Origin: CAYUET01 sp964443875
GTDB lineage: Bacteria > Auribacterota > JAFGBW01
DNA: 12,842 nucleotides
Assembly: GCA_964443875.1 (NCBI GenBank)
Contig: CAYUET010000055.1
Span: 1-12,842, forward strand
Reading direction: 5' to 3'
In this document: positions 5,249 through 12,022 of the stretch, one piece after another
Numbering within the stretch: position 1 is the first letter of the stretch
Layout: each line of letters starts with the position of its first letter
Made by a program: the position numbers and the translations under genes
The notes under the pieces: generated by a model
Told to the model about the DNA's origin: nothing
Databases searched by the model: none
Seen by the model: only the letters and a program-made list of their open reading frames with translations

Positions 5249-7069
5249 ATGAATTCATCATTTTTACCTATGACGCCCGCAGAAATGAAAAAGCTGGGGT
5301 ACCATGAACTGGACGTTCTTTTAATCAGCGGGGATGCCTATGTGGATCATCCTTCTTACGGAACAGCGCTCATCGGAAGACTCCTGCAAAGTCATGGCTT
5401 TAAAGTCGGCATCATTGCCCAGCCCCGCTGGGATTCCAAAGAGGATTTTCTGCGTCTCGGCAAGCCCAGGCTTTTCGCCGGCATTACGGCCGGAAACGTG
5501 GATTCCATGATCGCCCATTACACGGCCAATAAGCGCAAACGGAAAGCCGATGATTATTCTCCGGGCGGCAAAGCCGGACTTAGGCCTGACAGGGCGAGCA
5601 TTGTCTATGCCAACAGAGCCCGGGAAGCCTTTGGCAAAACCCCTTTGATTCTGGGGGGCATAGAGGCGAGCATGCGGCGTTTTGCGCATTATGACTACTG
5701 GGAGGATAAAGTCCGGCGCTCCCTGCTCCTGGATGCCAAAGCGGATCTTCTGGTTTACGGCATGGGGGAGCAGCAGATTCTCGAGGCGGCAAAGCGGCTT
5801 TCAGAAAATCCTGATCCTTCTGTGCTGCAAGGAATCCGGGGTACGGTCAGCATAACCTCAAGCCTTCAGGATATTCATAATATTCAGGAGCTTCCCTCTT
5901 TTGAACAGGTGGAAAAAGATAAGCAGGCATTTAACAAAGCCTTTGCCCTGATAACCCGGAATATGAATCCCTTTAAGGGAAAGACTTTGATTCAGGCACA
6001 TGCAGGCCGCTTTGTGGTTCAGTACCCCCCTCCTTTTCCCCCTTCCCAGAAACTTCTGGATTCCTATTATGAACTGCCTTTCATGAGGGAAGCCCATCCT
6101 TCCTATGAGGCTCTGGGCGGAATCAAAGGTTTTGAAACCGTCCGGTTTTCTTTGATCGCTCACAGGGGATGCGCCGGGGAATGTTCCTTCTGTTCTTTGT
6201 CACTTCACCAGGGACGCATGATCCAGAGCCGTTCCGAGGCTTCCCTTCTTAAAGAAGCCGCGCTTCTGACTCAGAACAGAAATTTTAAAGGAACAATTAC
6301 GGATGTGGGAGGTCCGACGTCTAACCTTTATGCAAGCTCCTGTCCTTTATGGGAAAAACAGGGGCCCTGCGAGAACCGAAAATGCCTTGTGCCCCGGAAG
6401 TGCTCCAACCTTAAACTGGGAAACCGGCAGTGCCTGGAACTGTATCAGAAGCTTTCACGGCTTCCCAAAGTGAATCATGTGTTTATCGGAAGCGGGTTCA
6501 GGCATGATCTTCTGGCCTGTCCTGAATCCCGGGAGTATTTTGAGAAAATATGCAAATCCCATATCAGCGGCCAGATTAAAGTGGCGCCTGAACACATTTC
6601 TGAAAAAGTCTTAAAGCTGATGAATAAACCTGTTCCCAAAGTGTATGAAGAATTTCTGGATTTATTTCAGAAGGCGAAACAGAAATCCGTACATAAACTC
6701 TACTCTGTGAATTATTTCATTGCTTCCCACCCCGGCGCTTCCCTGAAAGAAGCCCTTGAACTCGGCCTCTATCTGGCCAGAAACCGCATTCATGCCGAAC
6801 AGGTTCAGGATTTCATCCCCCTGCCCATGACCGCCTCGGGCTGCATGTATTATACAGGACAGAATCCCATGACCGGTGAAGACGTCTATGTTCCAAAAAC
6901 CATGAGGGAAAGAAAAATTCAGAGAGCCTTTATTCAGTATTTTGTTCCTGAAAATAAACCCCTCCTTATAGAAGGCTTAAAGGAATTTAACTCCCTGAAC
7001 CTCTTAAGTGTTTTTCTTAAAGCCGGAGTGTCTTCAGGGAAAAAACATTCTCTTTATCATGAGGAATAA
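5249..7069 (+). CDS. ygiQ: YgiQ family radical SAM protein (UPF0313)
   Basis: This 606-aa protein belongs to the YgiQ family, radical SAM enzymes of unknown reaction. The N-terminal domain (FLPMTPAEMKKLGYHELDVL, then SGDAYVDHPSYG) is the family hallmark and resembles B12-binding-type leaders. The radical SAM [4Fe-4S] motif is HRGCAGECSFC, with C308, C312 and C315. A second Cys group, C365, C374, C379 and C385, could hold another cluster or zinc. The C-terminal part carries GQIKVAPEHIS and QDFIPLPMTASG. Start: ATG 5249; an in-frame TAA at 5237-5239 rules out a longer form, but no Shine-Dalgarno precedes it. Internal Mets at 5270 and 5285 also lack one. It is divergent from rtcB and ends 166 bases before argC, which has its own promoter, so it is probably monocistronic. 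Confidence 0.92.
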   Translation: MNSSFLPMTPAEMKKLGYHELDVLLISGDAYVDHPSYGTALIGRLLQSHGFKVGIIAQPRWDSKEDFLRLGKPRLFAGITAGNVDSMIAHYTANKRKRKADDYSPGGKAGLRPDRASIVYANRAREAFGKTPLILGGIEASMRRFAHYDYWEDKVRRSLLLDAKADLLVYGMGEQQILEAAKRLSENPDPSVLQGIRGTVSITSSLQDIHNIQELPSFEQVEKDKQAFNKAFALITRNMNPFKGKTLIQAHAGRFVVQYPPPFPPSQKLLDSYYELPFMREAHPSYEALGGIKGFETVRFSLIAHRGCAGECSFCSLSLHQGRMIQSRSEASLLKEAALLTQNRNFKGTITDVGGPTSNLYASSCPLWEKQGPCENRKCLVPRKCSNLKLGNRQCLELYQKLSRLPKVNHVFIGSGFRHDLLACPESREYFEKICKSHISGQIKVAPEHISEKVLKLMNKPVPKVYEEFLDLFQKAKQKSVHKLYSVNYFIASHPGASLKEALELGLYLARNRIHAEQVQDFIPLPMTASGCMYYTGQNPMTGEDVYVPKTMRERKIQRAFIQYFVPENKPLLIEGLKEFNSLNLLSVFLKAGVSSGKKHSLYHEE

Positions 7070-7076
7070 ATCCATA

Positions 7077-7106
7077 TTGACTTTTGAATCCAGGGGGGGG
7101 TATTAT
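7077..7106 (+). promoter_or_regulatory. argCJB promoter with G8 tract in spacer
   Basis: TTGACT (7077-7082) and TATTAT (7101-7106) are each one mismatch from the sigma70 consensus hexamers after TTG/TAT cores, with an 18-base spacer. The last eight spacer bases (7093-7100) are all G. The predicted start near 7113 leaves a leader of about 120 bases before argC. Confidence 0.75.
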
Positions 7107-7167
7107 GTTCCGCAATTTGTTAAAAAACCTGATTTTTATAAGTGAAAACAAAGTAAAAATCTCAGTT

Positions 7168-7221
7168 GGATTTATCCCGCAAGGGGGATTTAACCCTTTT
7201 TTGCTCACCGCTGTCAGTGAG
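7168..7221 (+). promoter_or_regulatory. Structured argC leader: direct repeat and competing hairpins
   Basis: GGATTTATCCC (7168-7178) and GGATTTAACCC (7186-7196) are direct repeats with one mismatch, 18 bases apart. Hairpin A pairs ATCCC (7174-7178) with GGGAT (7185-7189). Hairpin B pairs AAGGG (7181-7185) with CCCTT (7194-7198) and runs into a T tract ending at 7202, like a weak terminator. A and B share G7185 and exclude each other. A third hairpin, CTCAC (7204-7208) with GTGAG (7217-7221), abuts the argC Shine-Dalgarno. All stems are only 5 bp, so attenuation is a hypothesis. No ArgR-type box was recognised. Confidence 0.35.
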
Positions 7222-7235
7222 AAAGGAAATACAGT

Positions 7236-8255
7236 ATGATTAAAGCAGGTATTATCGGAGCAAGCGGTTATACGGGACGGGAACTGGTCAAAATTCTGAT
7301 CCGTCACCCTGGGGTTGCTTCCATTAATGTTTACGGCCGGACCTATGGTGAATCCTTAAGCAGGGATATCCCTGAAATAAAGGGGACCTATGAAGGTCTT
7401 GTCAAACCTATTGAACCTGAAGTTATCCTCAGGGAGAACGATGTCCTTTTCATGGCTTTGCCCCACAATGTCTCCATGGATTTTTCTCCTTCCTTTCAGA
7501 ACAAGATTCCGCTGATTGATTTAAGTGCGGACTATAGGCTGACCTCGGCCTCTTCTTTTAAGACCTGGTACGGTGCAGATCATAAAGATCCCTCCATGCT
7601 CAGCCAGTACACTTACGGGCTTCCTGAAATCAACCGTGAAAAAATCAAAAAATCAAAACTGATTGCCAACCCCGGCTGTTACCCCACTTCTGTTCTTCTG
7701 GGAATTCTTCCTTTGATTGAAAAATCCTTGGTTAAAGGCTCCATTATTGTGGATGCGAAATCCGGTCATTCAGGCGCGGGTAAAAAGCTTTCAGAGATTC
7801 TTCACGCCGGAAATGTCACTGAAAATATTCAGCCTTATAAAATTTTAAATCATCAGCATATCGGTGAAATTGAACAGATCATGACCGAAAGAAATAAAGG
7901 GGTTCCCCTGTCCATGACCTTTACCCCCTATGTCATGCCTTACGAGCGGGGAATACTTTCCACGATTTATGCGGACCTGAATCAGCCTCTAACGCAGGCG
8001 GAACTTAAGGCGCTTTATGAGAATCGTTATTCCAAAGAACCCTTTATCCGTTTGTTTCTCGACGGCAAGCTTCCCAGCCCGAAACTTTGCGCTCACACCA
8101 ATTACTGCGATATCGCCTTTGCGGTGAATGAAAAACTTAACCGCGTGACCCTTCTTTCCTGTATTGACAACCTTGTTAAAGGGGCTTCAGGTCAGGCGGT
8201 GCATAACATGAATCTGATGTTTGGCTTCAATGAAAAGGACGGTCTCCATGCTTAA
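7236..8255 (+). CDS. argC: N-acetyl-gamma-glutamyl-phosphate reductase (ArgC)
   Basis: ArgC reduces N-acetylglutamyl-phosphate to N-acetylglutamate semialdehyde with NADPH, the third step of arginine synthesis. The 339-aa product has the dinucleotide-binding GASGYTG (8-14) at the N-terminus, the catalytic Cys148 in ANPGCYPTS, the catalytic-region His208 in NHQHIGEIEQ, and the C-terminal family signature NLVKGASGQAVHNMNLM (312-328). The length is typical of the ~345-residue (type 1) ArgC. Start: ATG 7236 with AAGGA (7223-7227) 8 bases upstream, agreeing with the family N-terminus. It is the first gene of argCJB, behind a strong promoter and a leader that may fold. Its stop overlaps the argJ start by 8 bases, suggesting translational coupling. 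Confidence 0.97.
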   Translation: MIKAGIIGASGYTGRELVKILIRHPGVASINVYGRTYGESLSRDIPEIKGTYEGLVKPIEPEVILRENDVLFMALPHNVSMDFSPSFQNKIPLIDLSADYRLTSASSFKTWYGADHKDPSMLSQYTYGLPEINREKIKKSKLIANPGCYPTSVLLGILPLIEKSLVKGSIIVDAKSGHSGAGKKLSEILHAGNVTENIQPYKILNHQHIGEIEQIMTERNKGVPLSMTFTPYVMPYERGILSTIYADLNQPLTQAELKALYENRYSKEPFIRLFLDGKLPSPKLCAHTNYCDIAFAVNEKLNRVTLLSCIDNLVKGASGQAVHNMNLMFGFNEKDGLHA

Positions 8256-9453
8256 GATTAATTTTGGTACAGAAGGCGTAACATTCCCCCAGGGCTATAA
8301 GGCCAACGGCTTTGCCTGCGGACTTAAGAGCAACGGCAAACGTGATGTCGGCATGGTTGTTTCCGATCTTCCTGCTGTTACGGCCGGAACTTTTACAAGC
8401 AACCAGTTCATTGCTTCACCGATTGCCTATTCCCGGAAGATTGTGCGGTCCAAAGGAACGGTACGTGTTATTCTGGCCAATGCCGGAAATGCCAATGCCT
8501 GCTGCGGCGCATACGGAGATAAAGTAGTTTCTGACAGCACAGGGGCTGTGGCAAAAGAAATCGGAATTTCTGCAAAAGAAATTCTGGTTTTTTCCACAGG
8601 AAAAATCGGAGGTAAACTGCCCACTGAAAAGATCGTGGATCATTTACCGGAAATCCTGAAAGGGCTTAAACCCAAAAATGACGGCGTTTTTTCCGAGGCC
8701 ATTTTAACCACAGATACTAAAAAGAAATGCAAAAGTGCGGAATTCAAGGTGAATGGAAAACCCGTGCGCATCGGCTGCTCGGCCAAAGGTGCAGGCATGA
8801 TCGAACCCGGCATGGCCACCATGCTCTGCTTTATCACCTCCGATATCGCCATGCCCAAAGCCCTGCTTCAAAAAACCCTTTCCGAAGCGGTCTCGCAAAG
8901 CTTCAACAGAATTACCGTGGACGGCGATATGTCCACCAACGATTCCGTGGTTCTTTTAGCCAACGGTCAGTCGGGCGTTCTGGTAAAAACCGAAAAAGAT
9001 CAGGGCTATGAGGAATTCAGACAAAGTCTGATCGAAATCTGCCAGACGATCGCAAAGGCGATTGTGGAGGACGGAGAAGGGGCCACTAAAATGTTAAAAG
9101 TGTCTGTTAAGGGCGCAAAAACAGAAAAAGACGCCATGGAAGTCTGCCGGTCCATCGGAAACTCCATGCTTTTTAAATGCTCACTTTTCGGAGAAAGCCC
9201 GGACTGGGGACGCATTCTTTCCTCGGTAGGAGCCACAAAGGCAAAAATCAATTTTAAAAATTTTAAAGCCTCTTTTCAGGGTGTTGTTTTTTATAAAAAC
9301 GGAGAACCGGATTTCAAGGCCAAGGAAAAAATCAAACCCCTTCTGAAAAAGAAGAACATTGAAGTCCATATTGATCTGGGAGCAGGCAATAAAAGCACTT
9401 TTATCTGGGCCTCGGATTTAACTTATGAATATGTGAAAATCAACGTGGTCTAA
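8248..9453 (+). CDS. argJ: Glutamate N-acetyltransferase / ornithine acetyltransferase (ArgJ)
   Basis: ArgJ transfers acetyl from N-acetylornithine to glutamate, closing the cyclic arginine pathway; some members also use acetyl-CoA. Which applies here cannot be read from sequence. The 401-aa precursor contains the self-cleavage motif KGAGMIEPGMATML (180-193); cleavage should fall between A190 and T191, making T191 the N-terminal nucleophile of the beta chain. STGKIGGKLP (116-125) carries the Thr-Gly oxyanion pair, and TVDGDMSTNDS follows at 223. The C-terminus (DLTYEYVKINVV) is a few residues shorter than in many relatives, which may affect the active-site lid. Start: ATG 8248 with AAGGA (8235-8239) 8 bases upstream; ATGs at 8221 and 8230 in the same frame lie deep inside argC and fit the family poorly. 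It lies between argC and argB. Confidence 0.96.
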   Translation: MLKINFGTEGVTFPQGYKANGFACGLKSNGKRDVGMVVSDLPAVTAGTFTSNQFIASPIAYSRKIVRSKGTVRVILANAGNANACCGAYGDKVVSDSTGAVAKEIGISAKEILVFSTGKIGGKLPTEKIVDHLPEILKGLKPKNDGVFSEAILTTDTKKKCKSAEFKVNGKPVRIGCSAKGAGMIEPGMATMLCFITSDIAMPKALLQKTLSEAVSQSFNRITVDGDMSTNDSVVLLANGQSGVLVKTEKDQGYEEFRQSLIEICQTIAKAIVEDGEGATKMLKVSVKGAKTEKDAMEVCRSIGNSMLFKCSLFGESPDWGRILSSVGATKAKINFKNFKASFQGVVFYKNGEPDFKAKEKIKPLLKKKNIEVHIDLGAGNKSTFIWASDLTYEYVKINVV

Positions 9454-9473
9454 AACCCAGGGAAAGGGGCGGC

Positions 9474-10346
9474 ATGAAAAAACTGATTGATAAAGCGGCA
9501 ATCCTTATTGAGGCCTTGCCCTATATTCAGAAATACAAAGGTAAAAAGATTGTCATCAAATACGGAGGTTCTGTCATCTCCGAGGAGATCAACATCAACT
9601 CGGTGTTAAGGGATATTGTTTTTATGAATACCGTGGGCATGCAGCCCATTCTGGTTCACGGCGGAGGAAAAACAATCACCGCCCGTCTTAAAGAGGCCAA
9701 TATTCCGGCTCAATTCATTGATGGGCTCCGCTATACGGATGAAAAAACCATACAGGTGGTCAAAGAAGTCTTAAGAGATGAAATCTCCCATCATATTGCG
9801 GATATCCTGAAGAATTTTGGGGCAGATCCCATTCTTTTAAACGGTCTGGACGGGGGGATTATCCGCTGTAAAAAACTGAACCAACACATGGGGAAAAATG
9901 TGGATCTGGGGTTTGTCGGTGATATCGTTTCCGTACGCAGGGATATTATTCTCAAAGCCTGTGAAGAGGGAAAAATTCCGGTGGTTGCACCCATAGGAGT
10001 CGATGACCAGGGGCAGCTTTACAATATCAATGCAGATCTGATGGCCGGAGAACTTTCCGCAGCCATTTCTGCTGAAAAAATGGTCTATCTTTCAGACATT
10101 CCCGGAATCCTGAGAGATATTAATAATCCTGAGAGCCTCATGTCCTCCCTTAAAAAATCGCAGATTGATGAGCTGATTGCACAGGCAGTGATCAGCGGGG
10201 GAATGATTCCGAAAATACAATCCTGCATCAAATCCATGGATGCCGGCGCAAAAAAGACTCACATCATTGACGGCCGCCTTCAGCATTCCCTGCTCCTTGA
10301 AATTTTCACAGACCGCGGGGTGGGAACAGAAATCGTTCAGGGCTGA
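9474..10346 (+). CDS. argB: Acetylglutamate kinase (ArgB), probably arginine-sensitive
   Basis: ArgB phosphorylates N-acetylglutamate with ATP, the controlling step of the cyclic arginine pathway. The 290-aa amino-acid-kinase fold shows KYGGS (29-33), VHGGGK (61-66), NADLMAGELSAAI (186-198), YLSDIPGI (205-212), GGMIPK (242-247) and a C-terminal HIIDGR...FTDRGVGT segment. It is about 30 residues longer than E. coli ArgB, mostly because an N-terminal helix precedes KYGG. In known arginine-inhibited enzymes this helix links dimers into a hexamer, so feedback inhibition by arginine is expected (inference). That fits a pathway in which ArgJ recycles acetyl groups. Start: ATG 9474 with AAGGGG 4 bases upstream, 20 bases after argJ. 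No terminator is apparent before the tRNA promoter; argD and argF do not follow. Confidence 0.97.
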   Translation: MKKLIDKAAILIEALPYIQKYKGKKIVIKYGGSVISEEININSVLRDIVFMNTVGMQPILVHGGGKTITARLKEANIPAQFIDGLRYTDEKTIQVVKEVLRDEISHHIADILKNFGADPILLNGLDGGIIRCKKLNQHMGKNVDLGFVGDIVSVRRDIILKACEEGKIPVVAPIGVDDQGQLYNINADLMAGELSAAISAEKMVYLSDIPGILRDINNPESLMSSLKKSQIDELIAQAVISGGMIPKIQSCIKSMDAGAKKTHIIDGRLQHSLLLEIFTDRGVGTEIVQG

Positions 10347-10356
10347 AAAATTATCT

Positions 10357-10385
10357 TTGAATTATATACTTCTTTAGTTTATAAA
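10357..10385 (+). promoter_or_regulatory. tRNA-Glu promoter
   Basis: TTGAAT (10357-10362), a 17-base spacer and TATAAA (10380-10385) form a strong sigma70-type match. The predicted start is near 10392, about 9 bases before the mature tRNA 5' end. Confidence 0.75.
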
Positions 10386-10400
10386 GATCACACCATTTAG

Positions 10401-10475
10401 GCCGTCATCGTCTAGCCTGGTCCAGGACACTGCCCTCTCAAGGCAGGAACACGGGTTCAAATCCCGTTGGCGGTA
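10401..10475 (+). tRNA. tRNA-Glu (anticodon CUC)
   Basis: A complete cloverleaf can be drawn by hand. The acceptor is GCCGTCA (10401-10407) with TGGCGGT (10468-10474), discriminator A10475. The anticodon arm is CTGCC/GGCAG around loop CTCTCAA, with anticodon CTC at 10437-10439. The T arm is ACGGG/CCCGT around TTCAAAT. The body matches bacterial tRNA-Glu closely (ATCGTCTAGCCTGG D-arm). It reads GAG. The first acceptor pair would be G1-U72 and another is T5-G68, so the acceptor carries two wobbles. CCA is not encoded; T5 follows directly and a T-rich tract extends to about 10503, which may help end transcription. No integrase or att duplication is nearby. Confidence 0.93.
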
Positions 10476-10544
10476 TTTTTCAGCGTCTTCTTTTTTATTT
10501 TTAATAATTCTATGCATCCTAATCATTTAAAAAAAGGATCCGCT

Positions 10545-11381
10545 ATGAACCCAACCCCTTCATTCAAAACAGCCATTTTCGGACTTGGTCTCATCGGTGA
10601 GGCCTGGGCAAAAAATCTGATTGCCGACCATATCCCTTTTGTGTGCTGGAACAGAAATCCGAAATATATCCCGTTTTTTGAAATCGATGCGCTCAAGGCC
10701 GCAAAGGAAGCGGAAGTTTTAATCCTTGTGGTTGCCGACCCCAAGGCAGTGTCGGATGTTCTGGACCAGATTGAACCGGCTCTGGGACCTGGAAAATGTG
10801 TTGTGCAAAGCAGTACCATTTCTCAGAAATGGACCCTTGAATTTGCCGGACGGGTGATGGAGAAAGGCGCTGATTTTCTTGAAGCCCCTTTTACCGGCAG
10901 TAAACCCGCGGCTGAATGCAGAAAGACTGTTTTTTTTGCAGGAGGAGAGCCTGAAATTCTCGAAAAAGTAAGGCCTGTTCTGGAACTTTTAAGCCAGGCG
11001 ATTCTTTATACAGGGAAACTCGGAACAGCCAGTACAGTCAAACTGGCCATGAATCTCAATATTGCCTTGGTCACTCAGGCCCTTGCCGAAAGCTATACCT
11101 TTGCCAGACAGGGGGGTATCAGCGATGAGCTTTATTTCAAAGCCCTGGATCTGAATCTTTCCAAATCCGCAATAGCAGAGCTGAAAAAGAATAAGATCAT
11201 ACAAAATGATTTTTCTCCCCAGTTTTCCCTGAAACACATGCACAAAGATTTAAAACTGGCTCTGGAAAGCGTCACTCAGGAGCTGCCTCAGGCAAAGGCG
11301 TTGAATTCCCTTTATGAAAAAGGCATGGCCCAGGGTTTTGGAAATGATGACTACAGCGGTGTTATACGTCTGCTGAAGTAA
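10545..11381 (+). CDS. NAD-binding beta-hydroxyacid dehydrogenase (6PGDH/HIBADH superfamily)
   Basis: The 278-aa product belongs to the beta-hydroxyacid dehydrogenase family (3-hydroxyisobutyrate, tartronate semialdehyde and glyoxylate/succinic-semialdehyde reductases). The N-terminal Rossmann domain shows IFGLGLIG (G13-x-G15-xx-G18) and a WNRNP strand end (35-39); the Asn-Arg there suggests NADPH preference (inference). The substrate loop is DFLEAPFTGSKPAAE (110-124). The catalytic Lys is K166, with N170 four residues on (VKLAMN). FSLKHMHKDLKLAL (227-240) is typical of the C-terminal helical domain. The open frame reaches back into the tRNA (10467), but ATG 10545 has AAGGA 6 bases upstream and matches the family start. 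It lies 69 bases after the tRNA and 20 bases before a lipoprotein gene. The substrate cannot be assigned. Confidence 0.9.
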   Translation: MNPTPSFKTAIFGLGLIGEAWAKNLIADHIPFVCWNRNPKYIPFFEIDALKAAKEAEVLILVVADPKAVSDVLDQIEPALGPGKCVVQSSTISQKWTLEFAGRVMEKGADFLEAPFTGSKPAAECRKTVFFAGGEPEILEKVRPVLELLSQAILYTGKLGTASTVKLAMNLNIALVTQALAESYTFARQGGISDELYFKALDLNLSKSAIAELKKNKIIQNDFSPQFSLKHMHKDLKLALESVTQELPQAKALNSLYEKGMAQGFGNDDYSGVIRLLK

Positions 11382-11401
11382 TTTTTATCAAAGGAAATCC
11401 T

Positions 11402-12022
11402 ATGAAAAAATCATTCTTATTTTTTACAGCAGGCTTACTCTCCGCCCTTTTCCTTTTATGCTCCTGTATTCCTGAATTTGTGAATCCTCTGGTAAGTCCG
11501 GAAAACAATAGCCCTGATCCCCGTCTTTTGGGTGCCTGGATTGAAAAAGATAAACAGGATAAGGAAGACTATATCCTTTTTCTTCAGAATTCCAAAGGTC
11601 AGCTCCTTTGCAAAGGGTTTGCAAAGGATGCTCAAGGTAAATCTGAAGAAAATGAAATCCTTTGTATTCCATCGAATTTTGATGAAGGAAACTTTTTAAG
11701 TATTAAATGCGAGGATGTAGAAAAAGGGGCGACTTCAAAAAATTTTTATATTATTAAATATGAAATCAAGGAGGATACCCTCTTTATTTACCATTTTAAA
11801 AGTGAAGTTTTAATAAACGCAATAAAAAATAAAACGATCAAAGGCCGGATTAAAACCTATAAATCCTCTTTTGAACCAAAGAACAATGAAAAACCAATTA
11901 TCCATGAATACCCCGTCATCAAAGACTCTTCAGAAAATCTGACCCGTTTCATCAGGGGCCTGAAAAAAGAAGAATTATTTGAGGAACCTGGTGTTTCCAT
12001 CCGGAAAAATGAACAAAAGTAA
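11402..12022 (+). CDS. Predicted lipoprotein of unknown function
   Basis: The product is a 206-aa protein I cannot assign to a named family. It starts with a lipoprotein signal peptide: basic MKKS, a hydrophobic stretch (5-19), then the lipobox L19-C20-S21-C22 with C22 as the likely lipidated residue. The mature part begins with a Pro/Asn/Ser-rich linker and RLLGAW, followed by alternating polar/hydrophobic stretches that suggest a beta-rich domain, then a Lys/Glu-rich C-terminus. Short lipoproteins with a similar early 'RLxGxW' segment are common in bacteria, but this is only a resemblance. Start: ATG 11402 with AAGGA (11391-11395) 6 bases upstream. It is more A-rich than its neighbours. It follows the dehydrogenase by 20 bases and overlaps the next gene by 14, so it likely shares their transcript. 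Confidence 0.8.
   Translation: MKKSFLFFTAGLLSALFLLCSCIPEFVNPLVSPENNSPDPRLLGAWIEKDKQDKEDYILFLQNSKGQLLCKGFAKDAQGKSEENEILCIPSNFDEGNFLSIKCEDVEKGATSKNFYIIKYEIKEDTLFIYHFKSEVLINAIKNKTIKGRIKTYKSSFEPKNNEKPIIHEYPVIKDSSENLTRFIRGLKKEELFEEPGVSIRKNEQK

Noticed and set aside
7105..7239. A 44-codon open frame from an ATG at 7105 ending in a TGA that overlaps the argC start (ATGA), resembling a leader peptide.
   Set aside because: Its ATG lies within the predicted -10 hexamer, so it would not be in the transcript. No SD precedes it, the product has no arginine run, and an open frame of this length is not unlikely by chance.
10353..10388. Inverted repeat ATCTTT (10353-10358) / AAAGAT (10383-10388) flanking the tRNA-Glu promoter.
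   Set aside because: Only 6 A/T-rich base pairs with a 24-base interval in AT-rich DNA; expected by chance.
10467..10544. Start of the dehydrogenase at 10467, giving a hydrophobic N-terminus like a signal peptide.
   Set aside because: It would overlap the tRNA 3' end, and the phenylalanine-rich stretch is just translation of the T-rich tract behind the tRNA. ATG 10545 has a proper SD and family start.
10401..10545. Possible integration site at the tRNA-Glu gene.
   Set aside because: No duplicated tRNA 3' end, integrase or foreign-looking cargo is present downstream in the window.
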